From Haemophilus sp. CCUG 60358 (lineage in GTDB: Bacteria > Pseudomonadota > Gammaproteobacteria > Enterobacterales > Pasteurellaceae): DNA of 64,000 nucleotides. The notes under the pieces were generated by a model. That model was not told the DNA's origin, did not search any database, and saw nothing but the letters and a program-made list of their open reading frames with translations. Shown piece by piece: positions 1 to 9,383 of the stretch. The position numbers and the translations under genes were made by a program. Positions within the stretch are counted from its first letter, which is position 1; every line of letters starts with the position of its first letter. Location of the stretch: NCBI RefSeq assembly GCF_001679485.1, contig NZ_LZOZ01000017.1:124001-188000 (forward strand), given 5' to 3'.

Positions 1-1
1 A

Positions 2-25
2 GGGCGTGCTTAGCACGCCTTTTTA
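2..25 (+). terminator. Rho-independent terminator of a gene left of the window
   Basis: A 7-bp GC-rich stem (GGCGTGC, loop TTA, GCACGCC) is followed by five T. It would end a plus-strand transcript that begins outside the window. This suggests the ABC gene that follows has its own promoter. Confidence 0.75.
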
Positions 26-57
26 CATTCTTGATGGCGTAGCGTATCATTATCTAT

Positions 58-843
58 ATGCAAAAAACTCGCTTAATTTTAACCGCACTTTTCCTTCCGT
101 TTACCGCTCAGGCTTCGGAACAATTTGTCTCGCTTACGCTTTGCAGTGACAGACTGCTTATCGAACTGGCTGAGCCTTCGCAAATTGCTGCTCAATCGCC
201 TTATTCGAAAAAACCGTTGATGATGTTGGATAAAATCAATACCGACAAACCTGTACTGGAGCCGCAATTAACGGAATTATTGCCCTATTTGGATAAAACT
301 ATTCTGATTAATGAAACCTTTTATCCACAATTAGTCGCGGAGCTGAAAAAACTCGGTGTGAAGATTATCCCGATTAACGACAGCCCACAAACGCCAGATG
401 AATTGTTTACGCTGATTCTAGACTTAGGCAAACAACTGGGTAATGAGCAAAAGGCGGCTGATTTAGTAATAAAACTCAAATCACAAAACTTTCACTTAAA
501 TCGACCGCTTACTGATACACTGGTTTTGTCAGAAACTGGTGTGGTAGAAAGTTATTATCCGCAATATCCCGTGCTGTTAAGTTTACTCGGATTAACACCG
601 TTAAAAACACCACTTACCGCACAAAATTTCTCGTTAGAAAAAGTGATTTTAAGCCAACCGAATGTGCTCATTTCACTGACTGACAAACAAGGTTACAATG
701 CACAAGCTGAATTACTGCACCACCCTATGTTGCAAGATTTTTTCAAAAATCAACCGCTTGTCAGCATCCCGATGAAATATACCTATTGCTTTGATCATGG
801 CGTGTGGCAAGGGGCGGAGAAGATTTATCAACAGTTAAAATAA
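58..843 (+). CDS. Periplasmic substrate-binding protein of a FecCD/BtuCD-type ABC importer
   Basis: The 261-residue product has a signal peptide (hydrophobic core about residues 4-14, likely cleavage after TAQA near residue 19) and a helical-backbone metal-receptor fold pattern (PLMMLDKI, ELLPYLDKTILIN, LISL near the C-terminus). Proteins of this class capture ferric siderophores, haem, cobalamin or oxyanions and hand them to a FecCD permease, and such a permease plus ATPase follow. The substrate cannot be read from sequence. An uptake signal lies inside the signal-peptide codons (about 82-90). The ATG lacks a clear Shine-Dalgarno. Just upstream, 45-54 matches the second half of a Fur box, a weak hint of iron control. 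Confidence 0.8.
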   Translation: MQKTRLILTALFLPFTAQASEQFVSLTLCSDRLLIELAEPSQIAAQSPYSKKPLMMLDKINTDKPVLEPQLTELLPYLDKTILINETFYPQLVAELKKLGVKIIPINDSPQTPDELFTLILDLGKQLGNEQKAADLVIKLKSQNFHLNRPLTDTLVLSETGVVESYYPQYPVLLSLLGLTPLKTPLTAQNFSLEKVILSQPNVLISLTDKQGYNAQAELLHHPMLQDFFKNQPLVSIPMKYTYCFDHGVWQGAEKIYQQLK

Positions 844-848
844 TGTAG

Positions 849-1146
849 CTGACAAATCTCCCCTACCCCCTCTTTGCTAAAGAGGGGAATTTCATTATTA
901 AATTAACCCTAGATGACATATTTATATGTCTTTATGTATAAATGATTAGAATAAACCATCAGAATTATAAATCCCGACACTATAATCCCACCCACTCTAC
1001 TAAAGAGAGGTATTGCATGATTAGATTAACCCAAAATAATGTGTTTACAGCTTTTATGTATAAATGATTAAAATAAAACATCAGAATTATAAATCTTGAC
1101 ACTATAATCCCCTCTTTAGCAAAGAGGGGTTAGGGGAGATTTGACA
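849..1146. repeat. Dyad-bounded intergenic repeat (MITE-like) splitting the ABC operon
   Basis: The 349-base gap between the binding-protein and permease genes has no gene. About 37 bases at its left edge (851-887) recur inverted at its right edge (about 1109-1145) with only two or three mismatches. Each copy contains its own hairpin, CCCCTCTTT-GCTA-AAGAGGGG. Inside, a segment of about 60 bases near 930-990 is repeated directly near 1050-1110, each copy ending at ACACTATAATCCC, and a third, weaker hairpin lies near 992-1009. This reads as a partly tandem, dyad-terminated element without coding capacity, like intergenic dyad repeats of Pasteurellaceae. Confidence 0.8.
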
Positions 1147-1192
1147 AAATCAAATTAACAAATGATATTTGGATTACATAGGAAATTGATCA

Positions 1193-2170
1193 TTGACCAA
1201 AACACTCAAATTAAATACCGCACTTTTCTTCGCGCTGCTGTTGATTAGCGGCTTTGCGGTTTATCATCAGCTAGGTGACTTTGCCCATCTCAAAAATGCT
1301 GATGGTGTGCTCACCGATATGCGTTCGATGGTGCTGTGGGATATTCGTTTTCCGCGCATTGGTTTAGCTTTATTGACGGGTGCCAGCCTGGCGATTGCCG
1401 GCAATGCGATGCAAGGTATTTTCCAAAATCCACTAGCGAGTCCGGGCTTACTCGGCAGTAGCGCTGGTGCAACGGCTGCTAGTGTATTTATCCTTTATTA
1501 TTTTGCCGTGCCATTTTCACTGCTCTTAGCTGGAGGTGTAATTGGCGCGCTTTTAAGTTTTTTAATCGTGTATTTGATCGCTAAAAACTACGGCACCACA
1601 ATGATGATTCTAAGCGGCTTAGCGGTAAATATGTTACTTGGGTCAGCAATTGCATTACTGCTTTCCAACGCGGAAAGCCCATGGGCATTAGCTGAACTTT
1701 ATCGATGGCTACAAGGCTCATTGATGTGGGCGAAATTAGATACTTTGCTCATTTCTCTCCCGATTGTTCTTACGGGGATTTTCTGTTTATACCACACTCG
1801 CCGATACTTAGATTTACTTACCTTTGGTGAAGAAACAGCGAGCACAATGGGCGTAGATCCCAAACGTAGCTTTTTTATCAGCACCTTTGGTGTCGCTTTA
1901 TTAGTCGGTGCTACCATTCCACAAACCGGTACCATTGGCTTTATCGGCTTAATCGCGCCACACTTCGCCCGTATTTTACTGAAAGCTCGCCCATCACAGC
2001 TTTACCTTACCAGCGCATTAATTGGGGCATTATTGCTATTACTGGCCGATTTAGCGATTTTATATATCCCACTGTTTTCCCATATTTACATCGGAACATT
2101 GACCGCACTTATCGGTGCGCCTTGCTTGATTTGGATGTTATTAACGCAACAGAGAAAAATCTATGATTAA
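1193..2170 (+). CDS. FecCD-family ABC importer permease
   Basis: This is a 325-residue polytopic inner-membrane protein of the FecCD/BtuC family, with about ten membrane segments. Recognisable family stretches are NAMQGIFQNPLASPGLLG near residues 72-90 and GTIGFIGLIAPHFAR near 246-260, the latter next to the loop that contacts the ATPase. It forms the channel for the substrate delivered by the periplasmic protein encoded upstream. The start is TTG, nine bases after AGGA at 1180-1183; no better ATG fits the conserved N-terminus. It overlaps the ATPase gene by 8 bases. An uptake signal falls in the first membrane segment. The gene begins just past the repeat element. Confidence 0.9.
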   Translation: MTKTLKLNTALFFALLLISGFAVYHQLGDFAHLKNADGVLTDMRSMVLWDIRFPRIGLALLTGASLAIAGNAMQGIFQNPLASPGLLGSSAGATAASVFILYYFAVPFSLLLAGGVIGALLSFLIVYLIAKNYGTTMMILSGLAVNMLLGSAIALLLSNAESPWALAELYRWLQGSLMWAKLDTLLISLPIVLTGIFCLYHTRRYLDLLTFGEETASTMGVDPKRSFFISTFGVALLVGATIPQTGTIGFIGLIAPHFARILLKARPSQLYLTSALIGALLLLLADLAILYIPLFSHIYIGTLTALIGAPCLIWMLLTQQRKIYD

Positions 2171-2894
2171 AATTGAAAAACTCACCCAATCCTATTGCTT
2201 AAATGACATCAACTGTACGCTTCCATCAGGTAAATTGATCGGCATTATGGGTGCTAATGGTGCGGGAAAATCCACGTTATTAAAAACCATTGCGGGTATC
2301 TTGCCCCTCAAACAAGGGGAGGTTTGGTTTGATGATCAGCTATTAAGCAAAATGAATGCTCCCGAAAAAAGCCAATACATTGCTTATCTTGCACAAAATA
2401 CGCAAATTCATTGGGATTTATCCGTTTATGATGTGATAGCCCTAGGCTTAGCTACGCCCTTGCCAAAAGAAAAAGAGCGGTCAAAAATTCAAGTATTTTC
2501 AGAAAAATTTGCGGTAACGCATTTACTCGATAAGCCATTTCAACAACTTTCTGGTGGCGAAAAAGCACGTGTACAACTTGCTCGTTGCAGTATTAAAGAA
2601 TCCCCCGTTTTATTGGTCGATGAGCCGATTGCGCCACTCGACCCTTATTATCAAATTGATATGATGGAACAGCTTAAATCACTTACACCACAACATACAT
2701 GCATCGTCGCAATTCATCACCTTTCATTGGCTTATCAATTTTGTGATGAAATTGTTCTATTAGATAAAGGAAAATTGCTGGCAGTCGGTGAAACGCAAGC
2801 CGTATTAAATGCGGAGAATCTGGCGAAAGCCTTTCATATTCGAGCTGAAATTGATCCACTGAAAAAGACTATCTCAAAAATTGAAAAGCAATAA
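2163..2894 (+). CDS. FecE/BtuD-type ABC importer ATPase
   Basis: The 243-residue cytoplasmic ATPase energises the preceding permease. Walker A GANGAGKST spans residues 30-38, the signature LSGGE 129-133, Walker B VLLVDEP 149-155, and the switch His lies at 185/186 (AIHH). Size and motifs are normal for iron-chelate/cobalamin ATPases. Translation is probably coupled, because its ATG lies inside the end of the permease gene. The coding sequence contains one AAGAGCGGT motif (2473-2481), a one-base variant of the uptake signal found repeatedly in this window. A convergent terminator follows. Confidence 0.93.
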   Translation: MIKIEKLTQSYCLNDINCTLPSGKLIGIMGANGAGKSTLLKTIAGILPLKQGEVWFDDQLLSKMNAPEKSQYIAYLAQNTQIHWDLSVYDVIALGLATPLPKEKERSKIQVFSEKFAVTHLLDKPFQQLSGGEKARVQLARCSIKESPVLLVDEPIAPLDPYYQIDMMEQLKSLTPQHTCIVAIHHLSLAYQFCDEIVLLDKGKLLAVGETQAVLNAENLAKAFHIRAEIDPLKKTISKIEKQ

Positions 2895-2899
2895 AATAA

Positions 2900-2930
2900 A
2901 AGCACTTAGCGATTTACTAAGTGCTTTTTT
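2900..2930. terminator. Bidirectional terminator between the ABC operon and ndk
   Basis: AGCACTTAG and CTAAGTGCT form a 9-bp stem with A-rich and T-rich flanks. It serves the ATPase gene on plus and ndk on minus. Confidence 0.85.
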
Positions 2931-2947
2931 ATAGAAATGAATTATGG

Positions 2948-3361
2948 CTAGATTTCTGAATCTACGAAGAAATAAGCAATTTCTCGTTTTGCGCTTTCAA
3001 CACTATCAGAACCATGAACGGAATTTTCACGCTGACTTAACGCGAAGTCTTTGCGGATAGTGCCTTCTGCTGCCTCAGCGGGATTCGTTGCACCAATCAA
3101 AGTGCGGTAATCTTTTACGGCATTTTCTTTTTCCAATACAGAAACCACCATCGGACCAGAGAGCATATACTCCACCAACGGTTCAAAAAACGGTTTACCT
3201 TGGTGTTCCGCATAGAAACCTTCCACTTGTTCTTTGGTTAATTGCACCATTTTAAGCGCAACGACACAGAATCCTTGAGATTCAAAACGCCCTAAAATAG
3301 CACCAATTAAATGACGCTTTACTGCATCAGGTTTAATAATTGAAAAAGTACGTTCTACCAT
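2948..3361 (-). CDS. ndk: Nucleoside diphosphate kinase
   Basis: Transfers the gamma phosphate of ATP to nucleoside diphosphates through a phospho-histidine. The 137-residue protein has the usual length. The active-site NSVHGSD places the catalytic His at residue 116, and the early IIKPDAV motif starts near residue 8. It starts 10 bases after pepB and is the last gene before the terminator, so it probably lies on the transcript that comes from the polysaccharide cluster through rffG and pepB. The same pepB-ndk order is known beside the hmg locus of H. influenzae. Confidence 0.97.
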   Translation of the reverse strand: MVERTFSIIKPDAVKRHLIGAILGRFESQGFCVVALKMVQLTKEQVEGFYAEHQGKPFFEPLVEYMLSGPMVVSVLEKENAVKDYRTLIGATNPAEAAEGTIRKDFALSQRENSVHGSDSVESAKREIAYFFVDSEI

Positions 3362-3371
3362 AAAATCCTAC

Positions 3372-4673
3372 TTAACTTGCTTTCGTTACTAATAAATTTG
3401 CTAAAGTTTTCACACCAATTCCGGTTGCGCCAACCGCCCATAAATCACTACCTGATTTACGATAAGTGGCCGAACAATCAATATGTAACCAACGTTGTTG
3501 ATAGTTTTTCACAAAATACGATAAAAATGCCGTTGCAGTACTTGCGCCCGCGACAACCGGCGCTGTACCTGTATTGGCAATATCCGCAAAAGAAGAAGTG
3601 ATTTGGCTACGATGGAACGCTTCAAAAGGCAACCGCCAGAATGGTTCATTTTCTTCTTTCGCAGCTTGGAATAGGCTATTTACTAACGCATCATCCATAG
3701 AAAGTACGCTGTGGTAATCATTACCCACTGCCACTTTCGCCGCACCGGTTAAGGTTGCACAATCGACAATAAATTGTGGATTTTGGCTATCAGCTTCAAT
3801 TAAACCGTCTGCTAATACTAAACGGCCTTCTGCATCAGTATTTAGAATTTCAGCGGTTACACCATTTTTATATGTGATGATATCACCCAATTTAAACGCA
3901 TTATCACTCACCAAGTTTTCTGCACAGCATAGATAGAGTTTTACACGTTGATTTAAACCGTGCGCAATCGCAAATCCTAATGCTCCCGTTAATAACGCAG
4001 CGCCCCCCATATCGGTACGCATAGTACTCATACCATCACTTGGTTTGATGCTATAACCACCACTATCAAAAGTAATACCTTTACCGACTAAACACGCTAA
4101 TACTGGCGCATTTGGATTATTAGTCGGGTTAAAATCTAATTGCAACATAGCGGGTGGATTAATAGAACCACGCCCCACCGTAAAGCTCCCGTGATAGCCT
4201 TGATCTTTTAATGCTTCACCAGAAATGATTTGAAAACTGACCGCACTTTTATCGGCATAATTTTCGGCTTGTTTAGAAATAAATTCAGCCGAACGTTCTG
4301 CTAATTTAACCGGAGTAAGGGTTTGTGCCGGTTCATTAATAATTTCACGTACAAAATCGCCACATTCAATACGGGCCAATAATTCATCTTGTGGCTCATC
4401 ATCTAAATGAGGAAATTCAATCGAATAATCTTGCTTCGCCGAGTAAAAACCTTGATAAAATGCCCAGCAATTTTCTAATTCCCATTCATCCCCCACAAGC
4501 TCAACGTCTTTAATACCTTGTCCACGTAACTTACGTGCGGCTTTTTGAACTAAAACAAGATTCGATTTTTCATCATCTTTAAGATGAATAACGGCTTGAT
4601 CTTGATTAAAACTTAAAATGGCATTTTTGCCCCAACTCTCCGAAGCGGGAGTAGTTGATAATGTAATTTGCAT
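3372..4673 (-). CDS. pepB: Peptidase B, leucyl-aminopeptidase family (M17)
   Basis: A cytoplasmic dinuclear-metal aminopeptidase that removes N-terminal residues from peptides. The 433-residue product has the M17 metal and active-site segments [11 protein letters not shown] (197-207) and the family signature NTDAEGRL (278-285). Its length matches PepB rather than PepA (about 500). The start has a good Shine-Dalgarno (GGAG). It lies 18 bases after rffG and 10 before ndk. An uptake signal at 4240-4248 in this gene is the last one before the signal-poor polysaccharide island. Confidence 0.95.
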   Translation of the reverse strand: MQITLSTTPASESWGKNAILSFNQDQAVIHLKDDEKSNLVLVQKAARKLRGQGIKDVELVGDEWELENCWAFYQGFYSAKQDYSIEFPHLDDEPQDELLARIECGDFVREIINEPAQTLTPVKLAERSAEFISKQAENYADKSAVSFQIISGEALKDQGYHGSFTVGRGSINPPAMLQLDFNPTNNPNAPVLACLVGKGITFDSGGYSIKPSDGMSTMRTDMGGAALLTGALGFAIAHGLNQRVKLYLCCAENLVSDNAFKLGDIITYKNGVTAEILNTDAEGRLVLADGLIEADSQNPQFIVDCATLTGAAKVAVGNDYHSVLSMDDALVNSLFQAAKEENEPFWRLPFEAFHRSQITSSFADIANTGTAPVVAGASTATAFLSYFVKNYQQRWLHIDCSATYRKSGSDLWAVGATGIGVKTLANLLVTKAS

Positions 4674-4691
4674 GTGGTTATTCTCCTTTAT

Positions 4692-5699
4692 TTATCTATT
4701 ATTCTCTAGGTACCATTTTACCGTCTGACGAAGTCCTTGTTCAAAGGTTATTTGCGGTCGCCAACCTAATTCTGCATGAATTTTAGAACAATCCAATGAA
4801 TATCGCACATCATGACCAGGTCGGTCTTTTACAAAAGTAATTAAATCTTCGTAATACTCAATGTGATTAGGCTTATTTGGCACCAGTTCTTCAAGTAACT
4901 CACAAATCATTTGAACCACTTCAAGGTTCGTTTTTTCACAATTTCCACCGATATTATAGTTTTCCCCGACTCGACCTTTGGTTAAAACTAAATATAAGGC
5001 TTGAACATGATCTTCCACAAATAACCAATCACGAATCTGCTGCCCATCACCATAAATTGGCAAATTCTTTCCCATCACAGCATTTGAAATCATTAAAGGA
5101 ATAAGCTTTTCAGCGTGTTGATAAGCCCCATAGTTATTGGAACTGTTTGTGATAATCACCGGCAAACCATAAGTGCGATGCCAAGCGTGCACCAAATGAT
5201 CACTCGCTGCTTTTGAGGCTGAATAAGGACTACTCGGATGATAAGGAGACTGTTCAGTAAAGGCAGGATCAGAAAGGGATAAATCCCCATACACTTCATC
5301 TGTAGAAATGTGGTGAAATCGAAAGGTCGTTTTTTTAGCTTCGTCTAGGGTATGCCAATAATTCTTAGCAACCTCTAACAACGTATAAGTACCAACAATA
5401 TTGGTTTGAATAAAATCAGCTGCTCCAGAAATAGAACGATCGACATGACTTTCTGCCGCCAAATGCATCACTGCATCAGGCTGATATTTCTCGAAAACGC
5501 TTTCTATCGCCTTAAGATCACAAATATCAATTTGCTCAAAAGCATAGCGAGGATTATTTTCTACCTCTTTCAACGCTGATTGATTTGCCGCATAGGTCAG
5601 TTTATCAATATTGATCACATAATCTTGAGTCTGATTAATGATATACCGAATAAGGGCGGAACCGATGAAGCCGGAACCGCCAGTGATGAGGATATTCAT
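4692..5699 (-). CDS. rffG: dTDP-glucose 4,6-dehydratase
   Basis: Extended short-chain dehydrogenase that converts dTDP-glucose to dTDP-4-keto-6-deoxyglucose. The 335-residue protein shows the NAD-binding GGSGFIG (7-13), the active-site STDEVYG (132-138) and the YSASK catalytic pair (159-163). In H. influenzae an rffG homologue likewise sits next to pepB at the end of the hmg locus. No rmlA, rmlC or rmlD partners are present in this window, so the keto-sugar must be finished by enzymes encoded elsewhere, or the gene is a conserved flank of the cluster rather than part of its repeat-unit pathway. Confidence 0.92.
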   Translation of the reverse strand: MNILITGGSGFIGSALIRYIINQTQDYVINIDKLTYAANQSALKEVENNPRYAFEQIDICDLKAIESVFEKYQPDAVMHLAAESHVDRSISGAADFIQTNIVGTYTLLEVAKNYWHTLDEAKKTTFRFHHISTDEVYGDLSLSDPAFTEQSPYHPSSPYSASKAASDHLVHAWHRTYGLPVIITNSSNNYGAYQHAEKLIPLMISNAVMGKNLPIYGDGQQIRDWLFVEDHVQALYLVLTKGRVGENYNIGGNCEKTNLEVVQMICELLEELVPNKPNHIEYYEDLITFVKDRPGHDVRYSLDCSKIHAELGWRPQITFEQGLRQTVKWYLENNR

Positions 5700-5702
5700 A
5701 TC

Positions 5703-6745
5703 TTATGGAAAAACAACCCTCAAATAAGGAACTCTTTTTATAACTAATACTACACTTAGGCATAAAAAGTAGGTCAAGAAAGCCCCAGCAAAGCGCCAAT
5801 AAACATTATCAGCTGTAATTTGTAGAAAATACAATTCATAAGACATCGCTAGCTTATGAATTAAATAAATCCCCAAGCTACATGATGATAGAACAGCAAG
5901 AAAGTTTGTGATCTTAACAGATTCGACATTTTTTCCTATTTCTTTAACTAGAACAAATACTGCCAAAGCTAATAATACAGAATGAAATTGTATATAACCA
6001 AACAGAAACTTATCAATCTTCCCTTGCTCTAAAGAATAATAATAGGTCCCAGCATATCTAATAAATGCAGATATCAGGCCAAGTAAATAAATTATAATCC
6101 TTTGCTTTCTAGATAACTCGATTGTAGAAAAAAGGTAACCTAAAATTAGAAATAATACATATCCAGCCACAGGAAATGATAATGAATTATTATATTTAAT
6201 ACCTAAGGATAGAAAGAGTAATGGCAAACAAGAATGAGTAACAAATAAAAAAATAGCCATATACCATAAAATGTTCCTGTTATCCTTTAGCAGAGATAAT
6301 ACCGGTATAAAACAATACAATGATATCAGGGGGATAAAGAACCAATAGATATCACCATGGTATATCCTTGTTGTAATAATAGCACTTAAAACTTCATTAA
6401 TATTCTTATATGTGAACTTACCCACTAACCACGAGTGGAATAGTAAAATAATACTCCATATAATAAAGGGGACTATTGCTCTAAAAACTCTCTTTTTAAA
6501 GAAATCCTGAGTTGAATATTTATTTCGATATCCAAATAATGTAGCACCTGTTAGCATAAAAAAATAGGCACTGCCCAATAGAATAACACTTCAAACATCA
6601 ATGATTGTTTCCATGCAAATGTATTTACATTAAAATTATGAACAATCCCATTATGATGTAACGACAACACCGCAAAGCAGGCTAAGATATTCAAAATATC
6701 AAAATAAAGTATTCGTTGTTTCAAAATTAAAGTTTTCTGATTCAT
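5703..6745 (-). pseudogene. Acyltransferase-3 family O-acyltransferase, frameshifted at a 7-base homopolymer
   Basis: Two overlapping frames make one membrane acyltransferase. The N-terminal part (6745 to 6551, 64 residues, start ATG) reads FYWAVPIFLC then stop. The C-terminal part (from about 6578 to 5703) continues FFMLTGATLFGYRNKY through about ten membrane segments. The break is at seven A on plus (6558-6564; seven T on the coding strand). Eight would give one uninterrupted frame of 347 residues, normal for OatA/WecH-like O-acetyltransferases. It would acetylate the cluster's polysaccharide. It may be phase-variable, inactivated, or a sequencing error. rffG starts 3 bases after its stop. 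Confidence 0.85.
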
Positions 6746-6847
6746 TTAATATTTAAATTTCTTACCTATATCGAGAGAATAAATGTTTTCATATCATCAA
6801 TTTCATTCAAACATCTATCTCAATCATATAATTATATAGACTCCTAA

Positions 6848-8263
6848 TTAATAGGCTCCATCTTTTTTCAAAACAACATTCACTGTTTTAAACAAAATAG
6901 CGATATCATTCCAAAGTGACCAGTTTTTAACATACCAAGAATCAAAATAAACACGGGTATTATAATCCACATCATTACGGCCACTCACTTGCCACAACCC
7001 TGTCATTCCTGGTTTTGCCATAAGGTAATACTCAACATCATCCTGATAACGCTCTAGCTCATCAGCAACAATTGGGCGTGGCCCAACCAAACTCATTTCC
7101 CCCTTTAAAACATTAAATAGCTGAGGTAATTCATCTAAACTTGTCTTGCGAATAAAGGCGCCAATTTTAGTAATACGAGGATCATTTTTTAATTTAAAAT
7201 CTTTTTCCCATTCAGCTCTTGCTTCAGGATCGGTTCTTAGAAATTCATCTAGCACTTCTTTAGAATTCACAACCATGGATCTAAATTTCAAGCAGTTAAA
7301 CGTTTTTCCATTACGACCAATTCGAGGATGTCCATAAATCGCATTACCTCCATCTTTTTTTACTGAAAAATAAAGATAAAGCAACACTGGAAAAAGTAGA
7401 ATAATAATAACTAAAGAACCTACAATATCCATTATTCTTTTTAAAATACGAGAGGAACGCTTTGCAAGATTGTTATTTACTCTCAACAACAACATTTCAT
7501 GACTAAATAAGAAAGACATATCCGTACCATATAACGGTATGCCTCTAATGTTAGGAATAACTGAAACCGAACGACATTTATTCAACGCTAAATATCTCAA
7601 CCAAGAATCTAACAATATCTCATCATCTAAAGCTAATATAAACTGAACTGTCTTAATATCTAATTGCAGAAGCGAAATAATATCCTTATTCTTTGCATCA
7701 ATTACTTTGATTTCATTCATACCATCTTCTGGAATAGTATCCGATGAAACAAAATAACAAAGACTAAAGCCTAAGTAAGATTCATCTGATAAGGCTCTAT
7801 ATACATCTTTAGCATTTCGACCGCTACCAATAATAACTGTATCTTTTTGGTATAAATTTAGTTTTAAAAGTAATTTTTTTAAACAAACTCTAACTACAGG
7901 CACTAAAACTATAGCCCCAAACCAAGTTAACACCCACAATGTTCTAGATACATAAAGTTTGGAGAGCGCAATAATTGCTAACTCTATAACAAAAAATATA
8001 AGCAGGGTTCGAAGTATCTCTTTAAGCTCAAACCAAAAAGGCTTTCTATATGTATAGTGACGTAAACGAATCCAAAACCAGCATACACAGCAAAGAGAAA
8101 TCACAAGATGAATAAAAATATATTCATCTAGCTCCTCTTTGGGAAAAGCGGCTTGACTATGATTGACTAAAGGTAATATCGTCAATGAAATAAAAAAAGA
8201 GGAAAAAAAAGCAAAAAAATCACCAAACCAAAGAAATATTTTTGATAACGTTATTCTATGCAT
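6848..8263 (-). CDS. wbaP: Undecaprenyl-phosphate sugar-1-phosphate transferase (WbaP/RfbP type)
   Basis: Initiating enzyme of Wzy-dependent polysaccharides: it moves a hexose-1-phosphate, classically galactose, from a UDP-sugar to undecaprenyl phosphate. The 471-residue protein has the full WbaP architecture: N-terminal membrane segments (about residues 10-140), a central nucleotide-binding-like domain (GSGRNAKDVY near 147), another membrane segment (about 272-295) and the C-terminal catalytic domain with KFRSM and DELPQLFNVLKGEMSLVGPRP. A wbaP homologue is also present in the H. influenzae hmg locus. The 102-base gap to the acyltransferase downstream is the largest in the cluster. Sugar specificity is inferred from the family only. 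Confidence 0.93.
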   Translation of the reverse strand: MHRITLSKIFLWFGDFFAFFSSFFISLTILPLVNHSQAAFPKEELDEYIFIHLVISLCCVCWFWIRLRHYTYRKPFWFELKEILRTLLIFFVIELAIIALSKLYVSRTLWVLTWFGAIVLVPVVRVCLKKLLLKLNLYQKDTVIIGSGRNAKDVYRALSDESYLGFSLCYFVSSDTIPEDGMNEIKVIDAKNKDIISLLQLDIKTVQFILALDDEILLDSWLRYLALNKCRSVSVIPNIRGIPLYGTDMSFLFSHEMLLLRVNNNLAKRSSRILKRIMDIVGSLVIIILLFPVLLYLYFSVKKDGGNAIYGHPRIGRNGKTFNCLKFRSMVVNSKEVLDEFLRTDPEARAEWEKDFKLKNDPRITKIGAFIRKTSLDELPQLFNVLKGEMSLVGPRPIVADELERYQDDVEYYLMAKPGMTGLWQVSGRNDVDYNTRVYFDSWYVKNWSLWNDIAILFKTVNVVLKKDGAY

Positions 8264-8275
8264 ATCACTCCTTAT

Positions 8276-9379
8276 CTAATCTAACTCTTTAGCTACACAT
8301 TCCAAGGCTTCAGCAATAATATTATGCATATCAAAATATTTATACTGAGCTAGACGACCTCCAAAAATAACATTTGATACATTATCTGCTAATACCTTAT
8401 ATTTTGAATATAATTCGTTATTACGCTGATCATTAATTGGGTAATAAGGTTCATCCCTCTCTTGATATTCTTTTGAATACTCACGAGTAATCACTGTCTT
8501 ATCTTGCGCACCATATTCAAAGTGCTTATGTTCAATTATACGTGTATAAGGGACTTCACTTTCAGTATAGTTCACAACTGCATTACCTTGATAATTTGGC
8601 ATATCTAATACTTCATTATCAAAACTCAAACTACGATATTCTAATTTACCGAATTGATGCCCAAAGTACTCATCAATCATTCCTGTAAACACAATTTTAT
8701 CAGCTATACTTTCGTAATATTCACGCGCTGCAAAAAAATCTACCCCCAGTTTAACCTCAATACCATCTAACATTTTTTCAAAAATCCTTGTGTATCCACC
8801 AATAGGAATACCTTGATAAGTATCATAGAAATAGTTGTTATCGTAGGTATAACGCACGGGTAAACGTTTAATAATAAATGCAGGAAGTTCCGTACATTTA
8901 CGCCCCCATTGTTTTTCTGTATAACCTTTGATTAATTTTTCGTAAATATCACGACCAACAAGTGAAATTGCTTGCTCTTCTAAGTTTTTAGGGGCTGCAA
9001 TATTTTCTTTTGTAATCTGCTCTTTGATTTTTGTTTCTGCTTCTTGTGGTGTAATTGCCCCCCACATTTTATTGAAGGTTAGCATATTGAATGGCAAGCT
9101 ATAGAGTTCATCTTTATAGCGTGCAACGGGTGAATTGGTAAAACGGTTAAATTCAGCAAATTGTTGAATGTAGTTCCAAACTACTTTATTACTAGTATGG
9201 AAAATATGTGCACCATATTTATGCACATTGATACCTTCGATATTTTGGGTATAGCAGTTTCCACCAATGTGATTACGCTTTTCAATCACTAAACATTTTT
9301 TACCACGTTTAGCTGCTTCATGAGCAAAGATTGAGCCGAAAAGACCTGCTCCAACAATAAGATAATCATATTCCTTCAT
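8276..9379 (-). CDS. glf: UDP-galactopyranose mutase
   Basis: FAD-dependent enzyme that interconverts UDP-galactopyranose and UDP-galactofuranose. The 367-residue product has the N-terminal FAD motif GAGLFG (9-14) followed by a typical dinucleotide-fold end (VIEKRNHIGGNCYT), and the conserved FTGMIDEYF and FGGRLAQYKYFDMH stretches. Length is normal. Its presence implies that the polysaccharide contains galactofuranose, with one of the two glycosyltransferases in the cluster as the likely user. It starts 4 bases after the dehydrogenase gene upstream. Confidence 0.96.
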   Translation of the reverse strand: MKEYDYLIVGAGLFGSIFAHEAAKRGKKCLVIEKRNHIGGNCYTQNIEGINVHKYGAHIFHTSNKVVWNYIQQFAEFNRFTNSPVARYKDELYSLPFNMLTFNKMWGAITPQEAETKIKEQITKENIAAPKNLEEQAISLVGRDIYEKLIKGYTEKQWGRKCTELPAFIIKRLPVRYTYDNNYFYDTYQGIPIGGYTRIFEKMLDGIEVKLGVDFFAAREYYESIADKIVFTGMIDEYFGHQFGKLEYRSLSFDNEVLDMPNYQGNAVVNYTESEVPYTRIIEHKHFEYGAQDKTVITREYSKEYQERDEPYYPINDQRNNELYSKYKVLADNVSNVIFGGRLAQYKYFDMHNIIAEALECVAKELD

Positions 9380-9383
9380 TTTA

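Noticed and set aside
36..54. Fur box before the ABC binding protein
   Set aside because: Only about 11 of 19 positions match, and only the right half is good; kept as a remark, not as a feature.
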